Under the pieces are notes generated by a model. That model did no database searches. It saw nothing but the letters and a program-made list of their open reading frames with translations, and had not been told where the DNA came from. Made by a program: the position numbers and the translations under genes. Shown piece after piece: positions 36,675 to 45,308 of a stretch of DNA of 64,000 nucleotides (its first letter is position 1; each line of letters starts with the position of its first letter). The stretch comes from an uncultured Bacteroides sp. (lineage in GTDB: Bacteria; Bacteroidota; Bacteroidia; Bacteroidales; Bacteroidaceae): assembly GCF_963676325.1 (NCBI RefSeq), contig NZ_OY781099.1, positions 992,001-1,056,000 of the forward strand, given 5' to 3'.

Positions 36675-37763
36675 ATGATAGAAAATAAAATAGATCTTAA
36701 AACGGCATTAAAACTTGAGTTTAAAACTCATGTATTTTATGTTTCAAGGATTGAAAAATTTACTTCTGTTTATGCCACTATAAATGACGATGTGTACCTT
36801 GAAATAGAACTGTCGTCAAGAAATTTCTCGTATAGTGAGTCTCTTCATGACAGAAATCTAGCTTCCATGGCAGGATATATACAATCTATGTTCGATATCT
36901 CTCCAAATCCTGATTTTGTCTTTAAACCAAGACCGATCGATAATGAGCGATATTTAATGTATCGTTATATTAAAAGTATATTCCAAATACCAAATGTAAA
37001 TCTGATTCAGTTTGCTGACGATATTGAATTTGGTCAATTTTGTGCCAATAATGGTCTTGAATATTGTGAACAAGAATGGTTTAAAAGACTCTACATCATT
37101 AGCAGTTATAATGACTCCGTTGATTATTTGACAAAATGTAGTTTGATATTTCAAGAACTATATTTCCCAGAAGGACGTTACACAAGTCCTATGCCTTCTC
37201 TTCATGATGCCGATAGAATGAATCAAACCTATAATTTTAAAAATGATTTCCATGATATATATAGCATACTGAATGTAAATGGAATTGCAAGGTTGTACCA
37301 CTTTACAGATAAGGCTAATGTGGATTCAATTAGAAAGAATGGCATTCTATCAAATGAAAACCTCGAAAAGAAAGGTATTAGAGCAAAATATGCGTCAGGA
37401 AATGATTCTAGATGTATAGACAAAGAAATGGGATTGGGAAATTTCTTGCGTTTAAGTTTTGCGAAGTGTCATCCCATGATGTATACGTCAATGACAGCAT
37501 ATGGCCTAAATCCTGCTATTATAGAAATAAATCCATTCGTTGCTTTAATGCCTGATGTGTTTTTCTCTGATAGGAATGCATTACACAATGGCGCCAACAT
37601 AGGTCAACATGCATCAGACCTTCGTGAAGTTAAGTTCTCTATAATTAAAAGTGGAGTACCATATTATAACATGTCAATAAATGACAAGATGTACTATCAA
37701 GCAGAAATACTTGTACGGAACAGAATAGGACCAGAGTTGATAACAGATATTATCACTCCATAA
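36675..37763 (+). CDS. DarT-like ADP-ribosyltransferase with ~200-residue N-terminal extension
   Basis: A 362-residue cytoplasmic protein. Residues ~204-360 match the DarT/DUF4433 fold: LYHFTDKANVDSIRKNGIL (H209), FLRLSFAKCHPMMY (258-270), FFSDRNA (297-302) and QAEILVRNRIGPELI with the candidate catalytic E344. DarT enzymes add ADP-ribose to thymidine in single-stranded DNA and act as toxins or anti-phage effectors. Residues 1-200 are unrecognised; standalone DarT is about 200-220 residues. The usual antitoxin DarG, with a macrodomain, is not found in the window. Toxicity and target are inferred. Confidence 0.7.
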   Translation: MIENKIDLKTALKLEFKTHVFYVSRIEKFTSVYATINDDVYLEIELSSRNFSYSESLHDRNLASMAGYIQSMFDISPNPDFVFKPRPIDNERYLMYRYIKSIFQIPNVNLIQFADDIEFGQFCANNGLEYCEQEWFKRLYIISSYNDSVDYLTKCSLIFQELYFPEGRYTSPMPSLHDADRMNQTYNFKNDFHDIYSILNVNGIARLYHFTDKANVDSIRKNGILSNENLEKKGIRAKYASGNDSRCIDKEMGLGNFLRLSFAKCHPMMYTSMTAYGLNPAIIEINPFVALMPDVFFSDRNALHNGANIGQHASDLREVKFSIIKSGVPYYNMSINDKMYYQAEILVRNRIGPELITDIITP

Positions 37764-37825
37764 CAAATTTGATTAAAGGCGCCATATGAATTAACTACAT
37801 CAAGGAAACTAAAAACTCAGATTAT

Positions 37826-37990
37826 GAATTAAGTGCTGTGATACATTCTTTCGACCTGAGTAAAGTCAGCGTTCATGATATCAACTTTCTGAAGAAGGTG
37901 AAATTGCGTTTTTCTAATTGCAGCATCTTTGGTGACTATGGCTATTGAGTGCTGAAATGCAGCTGGATCTATTTGAGGTGATATTACGCC
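37826..37990 (+). pseudogene. Partial IS982-family transposase relic
   Basis: The plus strand encodes VIHSFDLSKVSVHDINFLKK followed by VKLRFSNCSIFGDYGY and a stop, matching the central part of the relic at 35150-36080 but in the opposite orientation. Only about 55 codons survive. The rest of the 37764-38144 gap shows no gene. Confidence 0.7.
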
Positions 37991-38144
37991 TTTTTTCCAG
38001 ACTCTTAAAATTATAGAATAAGTTATTTAAAAGAAATGATCTCAACAAATATCCCAATTGTTAAGATTGAGAATTAATGAAACTTATAAATAGACTATAA
38101 CAGAAGCTCGATATAATAGTAGTGTCAATAAAGTAACGCACAAT

Positions 38145-38930
38145 ATGAAACATAGAATATATCAGGTAGATGCATTTTCCAGCGAAGTTTTTTCAGGTAA
38201 TCCTGCAGCAGTCTGCCCTTTGGAAAAGTGGCTGAGTGATGATATTATGCAGAAAATAGCAATGGAGAATAACCTTACCGAAACAGCCTTTTATGTGAGA
38301 CAAGGTGACCAATACGAGATACGATGGTTTACTCCGGCTTTAGAAGTCGATTTATGCGGACATGCCACTCTTGCTACTGCTTTTGTTTTGTTCAATTTTG
38401 AAGGTCATAAGGAAGATACTATTCATTTCAATTCTCCCAGAAGTGATGAATTGTCTGTCAGTAAGAATGGAGAACTGCTAACTTTGAATTTTCCTTCCGA
38501 TGACTTTAAAGAGATAACACTCACGGATGAAATAACAAATGGATTTGATATAAAACCAATAACCGCCTTTAAAGGTAAAACCGATTATTTCTTGGTCTTT
38601 GAAAAGGAGGTACAGATTGTGAATATAAAGCCCAATCTGAAAGAGATTTCAAAATTAAAGGGTAGGGGAGTAATCATTTCCGCAAAAGGAAACAATGTAG
38701 ATTTTGTTTCAAGATTCTTCGCTCCACAGTCCGGCATTGATGAAGATCCGGTTACCGGTTCAGCTCACACAACGTTAACTCCTTACTGGTCGGTAAAACT
38801 AAATAAAAAGGAACTTTCTGCTATTCAGCTATCAGCCCGTAAAGGTTATCTTTCTTGCAAATACTTGGGGACACGAGTTGAAATTAGCGGAGAGTGTAAG
38901 TTGTATATGGCTGGGGAGATTTATTTGTAG
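38145..38930 (+). CDS. PhzF-like protein (third), near twin of 31839-32624
   Basis: A 261-residue PhzF-fold protein starting MKHRIYQVDAFSSEVFSGNP and ending like its twin. About 89% of residues are shared with the second PhzF by eye, and all family stretches (LCGHATLATAFVLF, DEDPVTGSAHTTLTPYW) are intact. It is a single gene, unlike the twin, which is last in a three-gene operon. The pair bounds the intron, IS relics and DarT-like cassette as direct repeats. Confidence 0.88.
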   Translation: MKHRIYQVDAFSSEVFSGNPAAVCPLEKWLSDDIMQKIAMENNLTETAFYVRQGDQYEIRWFTPALEVDLCGHATLATAFVLFNFEGHKEDTIHFNSPRSDELSVSKNGELLTLNFPSDDFKEITLTDEITNGFDIKPITAFKGKTDYFLVFEKEVQIVNIKPNLKEISKLKGRGVIISAKGNNVDFVSRFFAPQSGIDEDPVTGSAHTTLTPYWSVKLNKKELSAIQLSARKGYLSCKYLGTRVEISGECKLYMAGEIYL

Positions 38931-39006
38931 TTTGTATTTTGATATATGAATAGTAAAAATTAAAAATGAATTTGTGCGAAGTTTCTTATTAATGATTTAA
39001 TTGATT

Positions 39007-41211
39007 ATGGCTGAATATGATTTTTCAACACTAAATAGTTCTGATTTAGAAGAACTAGTTTGTGATCTACTTAATGCTCAATCAGAAGACAGAGCAATCA
39101 AATATCGAACATTTAAAGATGGTAAAGATAAGGGGATTGATTTTTTATATTCTACTAGAGAACATGAATATGAACACGTTGGTCAAGTGAAACATTTTTA
39201 TAGGACAGGATACAAAGGATTATTAACAGTTTTAAGAAATGAAGAACTGGCAAAGGTCCAAGTTTTAAACCCGAATAAATATATTTTTGCAACGTCAGTT
39301 GATTTAAGTGTTTCGAACGTACAAGAAATAGCTAATTTGTTTAATCCATATATAAAAGGTTTAAATGATATTTATGGAAAAAAGGATTTGAATAGACTTT
39401 TAGAATTACATGATAAAATACTCACAAATTATTATAAACTTTGGTTTTCAGATGCTACGGTATTAAGCAAAATATTAAATTCTGATTTAGAGTTTAGATC
39501 TTCATTATTTACAGACTCAGAATTTAAAAGAAGATTAAGAATATATGTTCAGACACGTATTTTTAGGGAAGCTAGAAAATCATTAAAAAAGAATAAGTTT
39601 ATTATAATTACTGGGCAGCCAGGAGTCGGAAAAACTACTTTAGCAGAAATGTTGGTTTATGAATATATAAAAGATGATTATAAACTTTCTTATATTATTG
39701 ATGATATAAAAGATGCTTTAAGGTTACTCACTAATGATAATTCAAAACAAATTATATATTTTGATGATTTCTTAGGTAGTAATGAAGTTGAGATAAATAG
39801 GGCTAAAGGTAGTGAAACTTCTTTACGTAAGATCTTGAGGGTGATCACTAGTCTGGAAAATAAAGTATTAGTATTTACAACAAGGTCATTCCTTTTAAAT
39901 TCAGCAATTGTCGAATCGGAAAATTTGAATCGATTTAATATAAAAGCTCATGAAAGTATTCTTCAACTTAATGAGTACAATGAAAATATAAAAATGGAAA
40001 TATTAAAAAATCATATTGAAGATTCAGAATTGAAAGACGAAATAAAAGATTTTTTAAGATTAAACAAAACAGAATCATTTATAATAAGTCATAACTTCTC
40101 TCCTAGAATTGTAGAGTTTATTACTAATAAAGATATTGTAAAGGATATGGGGGTTGTTGAATACAAGGATTTTTTATATTCAAGTATTAACTCACCTATT
40201 AATATATGGGAACATGCGTATAATTATCAAATAAAAGAAGATGATAGACTCTTACTTAATACTTTGTTAAGTTTTGGAGATTCAGCCAACATAAATGAAT
40301 TAAAAAATGCATTTCAAAGTAGAATTGATTTTGAAGTACAAACCAATAATAAGCGCAAAGAAATATTGGCATTTAATAAAGCTTTAAGAAGATTGAATGA
40401 AGGATTTCTTATTTTTAAAAATAATGGTACAACAGTTCATTTTATTAACCCTTCTTTAACAGATTTTTTAATTGCGTATATAAAGACTGATTATGATGAA
40501 GTAATGCATATTGCTAAATCTGTTAGATATACTTCTCAGCTAACTAAAAGATTATTTTCTTTATCAAGTGGAAAGGAAGAAATGCCTATTGTATTAAAAG
40601 AAAGATTGCTTGAAGACTATTCTTCTTTTATATCCAACAGGAATCGTGATGGTGACTTAATCCAACTGGCAATGGTTATTTATAAGTATATAAATACGCA
40701 TAAAGGGGAAACAGTCGTTTGCCAAATAATAAGTGAAATTGATGATTGGAGTTCATTACACGAAGATTATTCATTAAATGTATATTTTAGAGAATTTCTT
40801 GAGACAATTAGAGGAAATACTACAATTAGTATGATAGTTGAAAAAAGGTTGGTTGATATATTATCAGATTTGACTATTGGTGAAGATGATATTTTAGAGG
40901 CTGTAGACCTTTTGGAAGATTTTATTCAGAATTATAATCTTAACTTAAGGTTTTTAGATACAAAATTGATTACTGAGCATTTTGAAGAATTATTATCAGA
41001 TTATATATACCAAGAAATAGATGAATTAAAAGAATTAATAACAACAGAAGGAGAAGAAGGCAATAAAAAAACAGAAATATTAGGTTTAATAACTAGAATG
41101 AATAAATTAGGACTGAATATTAATCAATCTTTAGAAGAATTTGATAAAGTTGATTGGTACGATGTTGCTGTAGAAAATGAATTCAAAAGACAAATGGAAA
41201 AAGATGATTAA
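39007..41211 (+). CDS. Mrr-like nuclease fused to STAND NTPase, likely defence protein
   Basis: A 734-residue protein. Residues 1-110 look like a PD-(D/E)xK nuclease of the Mrr type: KDKGIDFLYS gives D45 and VGQVKHF gives Q60-x-K62. Residues ~170-450 are a P-loop NTPase of the nSTAND3 kind: Walker A GQPGVGKTT (203-211), Walker B IIYFDDF (249-255) and VFTTRS (289-294). The remainder is a helical, acidic sensor-like region. This nuclease-switch-sensor plan is that of Avs-type STAND anti-phage proteins, but much shorter. Start is the ATG at 39007; a TTG at 39001 is less likely. The gene is visibly richer in A/T than the glycan genes, suggesting transfer. Function is inferred. Confidence 0.7.
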   Translation: MAEYDFSTLNSSDLEELVCDLLNAQSEDRAIKYRTFKDGKDKGIDFLYSTREHEYEHVGQVKHFYRTGYKGLLTVLRNEELAKVQVLNPNKYIFATSVDLSVSNVQEIANLFNPYIKGLNDIYGKKDLNRLLELHDKILTNYYKLWFSDATVLSKILNSDLEFRSSLFTDSEFKRRLRIYVQTRIFREARKSLKKNKFIIITGQPGVGKTTLAEMLVYEYIKDDYKLSYIIDDIKDALRLLTNDNSKQIIYFDDFLGSNEVEINRAKGSETSLRKILRVITSLENKVLVFTTRSFLLNSAIVESENLNRFNIKAHESILQLNEYNENIKMEILKNHIEDSELKDEIKDFLRLNKTESFIISHNFSPRIVEFITNKDIVKDMGVVEYKDFLYSSINSPINIWEHAYNYQIKEDDRLLLNTLLSFGDSANINELKNAFQSRIDFEVQTNNKRKEILAFNKALRRLNEGFLIFKNNGTTVHFINPSLTDFLIAYIKTDYDEVMHIAKSVRYTSQLTKRLFSLSSGKEEMPIVLKERLLEDYSSFISNRNRDGDLIQLAMVIYKYINTHKGETVVCQIISEIDDWSSLHEDYSLNVYFREFLETIRGNTTISMIVEKRLVDILSDLTIGEDDILEAVDLLEDFIQNYNLNLRFLDTKLITEHFEELLSDYIYQEIDELKELITTEGEEGNKKTEILGLITRMNKLGLNINQSLEEFDKVDWYDVAVENEFKRQMEKDD

Positions 41212-41302
41212 GTTTTCATCTTTTTAAAATAGCTTTTCCCCCATTACAAAACCGCCCTTTCTTCGTCCTTATAGTTAACACATTATATTAACGAAAAAAG
41301 AA

Positions 41303-43387
41303 ATGATAAAGAAAGGACTTCTTACACTTGGTTTATTATCGGCTTTTATGGCTTTGCCGGCACAGGAAAAAGCCTTAATGAATACCTCGAAAAGTAAGTA
41401 TGCACAACTTACCAATGTTGATTTGTCGGCTGTGAAGTGGACAAACGGCTTTTGGGGTGATAGATTCCGCGTTTGCAAAGACACTATGCTTATCAGCATG
41501 TGGAATACATGGAATGCTCCTGAGATTTCGCATGGCTTCCGTAACTTTGAAGTGGCTGCCGGTGTGTGTCCGGGTGAGCATTGGGGACCTCCTTTCCACG
41601 ATGGTGATTTTTATAAATGGCTGGAAGGTGTGGCTGCTGTTTATGCGGTAAATAAAGATCCGAAACTGGATGCGCTGATGGATAAGGCTGTTGCTGTTAT
41701 CGTGAAGGCGCAACGCGAAGATGGATATATTCATACTCCGGTTATTATCGAAGAAAAAAATAAAGGTGTTGACTCTCACAAGGCTCACAAAGAGACTGTT
41801 ATTGGAACAAAAGTGGGTGGCGCCAATGAAGTGGGTGCTTTTGCTAACCGCCTGAACTTTGAAACTTATAATCTTGGTCACTTGATGATGGCTGGTTGCG
41901 TACATTACAGAGCTACCGGAAAGAAGACTTTGTTCAACGCTGCTATTAAGGCAACCGATTTTCTTTGTTACTTCTACGAAACTGCTTCGGCTGAACTTGC
42001 CCGCAATGCTATATGTCCTTCTCACTACATGGGTGTGGTTGAGATGTATCGTGCAACAGGCAATCCTCGTTACCTGGAACTTGCAAAGAACCTGATTAAT
42101 ATTCGTGGTATGGTGAAGAATGGTACTGATGATAATCAGGATCGTGTTCCTTTCCGCGACCAGAAAACGGCAATGGGGCATGCTGTTCGTGCAAATTATT
42201 TGTATGCCGGTGTAGCTGATGTGTATGCTGAAACAGGTGAAAAGGTTCTGATGGATAATCTGGAATCTATCTGGAAGGATATTGTTACCCGAAAGATGTA
42301 TGTAACAGGTGCTTGTGGTGCTTTGTATGATGGTACTTCTCCTGACGGTACTTGCTACGAACCGGATTCTATTCAAAAGGTGCACCAGTCTTACGGACGT
42401 GCATACCAATTACCTAACAGCACGGCTCACAACGAGTCATGCGCGAATATTGGTAACATGCTTTTCAACTGGCGTATGTTGCAGACTACCGGTGAAGAGA
42501 AGTATGCAGATGTGATGGAGACTGCTCTTTATAATAGCGTTTTGTCTAATGTCAGTTTGGATGGAAAGAGATTCTTCTACACCAATCCGTTGCGTTTGTC
42601 GAAAGATTTCCCTTATACACTGAGATGGCCAAGAGAGCGCCAGTCATACATCAGTTGTTTCTGCTGTCCTCCAAACACAATGCGTACTTTGTGCGAAGCT
42701 CAGAATTATGCATATAGTATTTCACAAAAAGGGGTATGGTTCAACTTATACGGTGGCAACCAGCTTGACACCAAACTTACTGATGGTTCTGCTTTGAAAC
42801 TGACTCAGATTTCTGATTATCCATGGGATGGTAAAGTGGTAACAACTGTTGATCGCGTTGCTTCAAAAAGTGCATTCTCTATGAATTTCCGTATTCCTGA
42901 ATGGTGCGAAAAAGCTACTTTGACTGTTAATGGCAAACCAGTGGATACTGATGTGTCTGCCGGAAAATATGCAGAGGTGAATAGAGTATGGAAGAAGGGT
43001 GATGTTGTAGAACTGAATCTTGCCATGACTGTGAAACTGATGGAGTCTAATCCGTTGGTGGAAGAGACTCGTAACCAGACTGTGGTAAAACGCGGACCGC
43101 TGGTTTACTGTCTTGAATCTATGGATGTGGAAGGCGGACAATCTATTGATAATGTATTGATTCCTGCAAATATTCAACTTACTCCGAATAAGATTATCAT
43201 TGATGGTAGCCCGATTGTGGCTTTGGATGGTGAAGCTCAACTGATGAACGAGGGTTCATGGAAGGGTACTCTTTACAAACAGGTATCTGATTCTTCAAAG
43301 AAAGTGAAAATCCGCTTGATTCCTTATTATGCATGGGGTAACCGCGGTAAGGCGGATATGACTGTATGGATGCCACTGGCACGATAA
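41303..43387 (+). CDS. GH127 (DUF1680) glycosidase, beta-L-arabinofuranosidase or aceric acidase
   Basis: Secreted 694-residue (alpha/alpha)6 enzyme. The zinc-thiolate active site of GH127 is fully present: E378 and C380 in HNESCANIG, and C454-C455 in CFCCPPN, corresponding to E338, C340, C417 and C418 of HypBA1, where C417 is the nucleophile. Signal peptide ends at LPAQ. GH127 members cleave beta-L-arabinofuranosides, and one Bacteroides member (BT1003) cleaves aceric acid in RG-II side chain B. The following GH141 gene is also next to GH127 in that locus, which favours the aceric acid role. Confidence 0.9.
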   Translation: MIKKGLLTLGLLSAFMALPAQEKALMNTSKSKYAQLTNVDLSAVKWTNGFWGDRFRVCKDTMLISMWNTWNAPEISHGFRNFEVAAGVCPGEHWGPPFHDGDFYKWLEGVAAVYAVNKDPKLDALMDKAVAVIVKAQREDGYIHTPVIIEEKNKGVDSHKAHKETVIGTKVGGANEVGAFANRLNFETYNLGHLMMAGCVHYRATGKKTLFNAAIKATDFLCYFYETASAELARNAICPSHYMGVVEMYRATGNPRYLELAKNLINIRGMVKNGTDDNQDRVPFRDQKTAMGHAVRANYLYAGVADVYAETGEKVLMDNLESIWKDIVTRKMYVTGACGALYDGTSPDGTCYEPDSIQKVHQSYGRAYQLPNSTAHNESCANIGNMLFNWRMLQTTGEEKYADVMETALYNSVLSNVSLDGKRFFYTNPLRLSKDFPYTLRWPRERQSYISCFCCPPNTMRTLCEAQNYAYSISQKGVWFNLYGGNQLDTKLTDGSALKLTQISDYPWDGKVVTTVDRVASKSAFSMNFRIPEWCEKATLTVNGKPVDTDVSAGKYAEVNRVWKKGDVVELNLAMTVKLMESNPLVEETRNQTVVKRGPLVYCLESMDVEGGQSIDNVLIPANIQLTPNKIIIDGSPIVALDGEAQLMNEGSWKGTLYKQVSDSSKKVKIRLIPYYAWGNRGKADMTVWMPLAR

Positions 43388-43419
43388 ATGAATGTTGATA
43401 AACAGATAATATAAGAAAA

Positions 43420-45291
43420 ATGAAACGTATTCCATTTCTCCTGCTTATTCTCTTTTTAGGGATAACAAAGGCTTTTTCGGCTGATATATGGGTTTCCGTG
43501 CATGGTAATGACCGCAACAACGGAACTCAGGCTTCACCGAAAGCTACACTTGCGGGAGCATTGAGACAGGCACGTGAACTCAGAAGATTGAAGGATGAGT
43601 CGGTTAAGGGTGGTATTCATATTTATATGCAGGGCGGTACTTACTCTGTATACGAACCGGTCTTTATCCGTCCCGAAGATTCGGGCACGAAAGAATCGCC
43701 TACGGTTATTGAGCCGGTAAAAGGTGAAAAGGTAATTATTAGTGGTGGTACATCACTTACTGGATGGCAAAAGGCAGGACATGTAAATGGTTTGCCTGCT
43801 GCAGCAAAAGGAAAAGTCTGGGTAACAGATGTTCCTGACTTTAACGGGAGAACGGCTGATTTCCGTCAGTTGTGGATAAACGGAAAGAAAGCTGTTCGTG
43901 CCCGTAATGTTGCCGACTTTAAACAGATGGCACGAATTGTGAATAATGATACGGAGAATGAAATTCTTTGGGTGCCTGCCCGCTCGGTAAAGGCGATAAT
44001 GAATGCTCGTCATGCTGAGTTGGTGCTTCACGAGATGTGGGCGGTTGCCAATCTTCGCATCAAGTCTATCAAGGTGCAGGGTGATTCTGCCGGAATTAAA
44101 TTCTGTAACCCCGAAAGCCGCATTCAGTTTGAACATCCCTGGCCGAGACCTATGTTGGGCAAAGGGGTGAACTCTGCTTTCTATCTGACTAATGCCATTG
44201 AACTACTCGACCAACCGGGTGAATGGTATTATGATAACAGAACCAGCCGACTTTATTATTATCCGCGTGAAGGGGAGAACATGAAGACGGTTTCGGCTGT
44301 GGTTCCTGCTTTGGAAACTTTGGTTCAGGTGGAAGGAACTGTTGATCGTCCGGTTTCAAACATTCGCTTTGAAGGGATCAACTTTAATTATACTACATGG
44401 ATGCGTCCGTCTGAAAAAGGACATGTGCCTTTGCAGGCCGGAATGTATATGCTGGATGCTTATACGTTGAATCCAAAACAGGTGCGTGATGATAATAATC
44501 ACAAACTGGATAATCAGGGATGGATTGGTCGTCCGCCTGCTGCCGTTCAGGTGCAGGGTGCAAACAATATTGCTTTTGCTAATTGTAATTTTGAACACTT
44601 AGGTTCTTGCGGGCTCGACTTTGTTGAGGCTGCTCAGCATGTAAGTGTGGAAGGTTCTATCTTCAGAGATATTGCCGGTAATGGTTTGCAGACTGGTAAG
44701 TTTAACGATCCTTCGTTTGAATCGCACTTGCCGTATGATCCTGCAGATAGCCGGGTGCTTTGTGCCGATCAGCTGATTGCCAACAATTACTTTACGGATG
44801 TAACAAACGAGGACTGGGGATGTGTGGCTATCTGTGCGGGTTTTGTAAGAGATGTAACCATTCAGCATAATGAAATCAGTTATGTGTCATACACCGGAAT
44901 TAACATGGGATGGGGATGGACGCAGACTGTGAATTGCATGCGTAACAATAAGGTGATTGCAAATAACATTCATCATTACGCTATTCACATGCACGATGTG
45001 GCCGGTATCTACACGCTTTCTGCTCAGCCAAAAACGGTGGTTGCCGAGAATTACGTGCATGATATTGTTCTTTCTCCTTATGCGCACGATCCTAATCACT
45101 GGTTTTATTTATATACCGACGAAGGTTCTTCGTTCATTGAGGTAAAAGATAACTGGTGCGACAAGGAGAAATTCCTGAAGAATGCCAACGGTCCGGGTAA
45201 TGTGTGGACAAATAATGGTCCGATGGTGGCGGATAGTATTCGTAATCGTGCGGGATTGCAGTCGGATTACCTATATTTGTTGAAAAAATAA
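43420..45291 (+). CDS. GH141-like alpha-L-fucosidase, beta-helix
   Basis: Secreted 623-residue right-handed beta-helix protein, signal peptide ending at AFSA. It opens with DIWVSVHGNDRNNGTQASPKA and has helix rungs such as SIFRDIAGNGLQTGKFN and NYVHDIVLSPYAHDPNHWF. Family GH141 is founded on BT1002, an alpha-L-fucosidase acting on RG-II. Some GH141 members act on xylans, so the substrate is taken from the neighbouring GH127. Start lies 33 bp after that gene. Confidence 0.8.
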   Translation: MKRIPFLLLILFLGITKAFSADIWVSVHGNDRNNGTQASPKATLAGALRQARELRRLKDESVKGGIHIYMQGGTYSVYEPVFIRPEDSGTKESPTVIEPVKGEKVIISGGTSLTGWQKAGHVNGLPAAAKGKVWVTDVPDFNGRTADFRQLWINGKKAVRARNVADFKQMARIVNNDTENEILWVPARSVKAIMNARHAELVLHEMWAVANLRIKSIKVQGDSAGIKFCNPESRIQFEHPWPRPMLGKGVNSAFYLTNAIELLDQPGEWYYDNRTSRLYYYPREGENMKTVSAVVPALETLVQVEGTVDRPVSNIRFEGINFNYTTWMRPSEKGHVPLQAGMYMLDAYTLNPKQVRDDNNHKLDNQGWIGRPPAAVQVQGANNIAFANCNFEHLGSCGLDFVEAAQHVSVEGSIFRDIAGNGLQTGKFNDPSFESHLPYDPADSRVLCADQLIANNYFTDVTNEDWGCVAICAGFVRDVTIQHNEISYVSYTGINMGWGWTQTVNCMRNNKVIANNIHHYAIHMHDVAGIYTLSAQPKTVVAENYVHDIVLSPYAHDPNHWFYLYTDEGSSFIEVKDNWCDKEKFLKNANGPGNVWTNNGPMVADSIRNRAGLQSDYLYLLKK

Positions 45292-45308
45292 TATTAATAT
45301 TCATAAAG

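Noticed and set aside
41375..42409. 344-codon minus-strand ORF
   Set aside because: It lies wholly opposite the GH127 gene, which has an intact active site; composition is that of a shadow frame.
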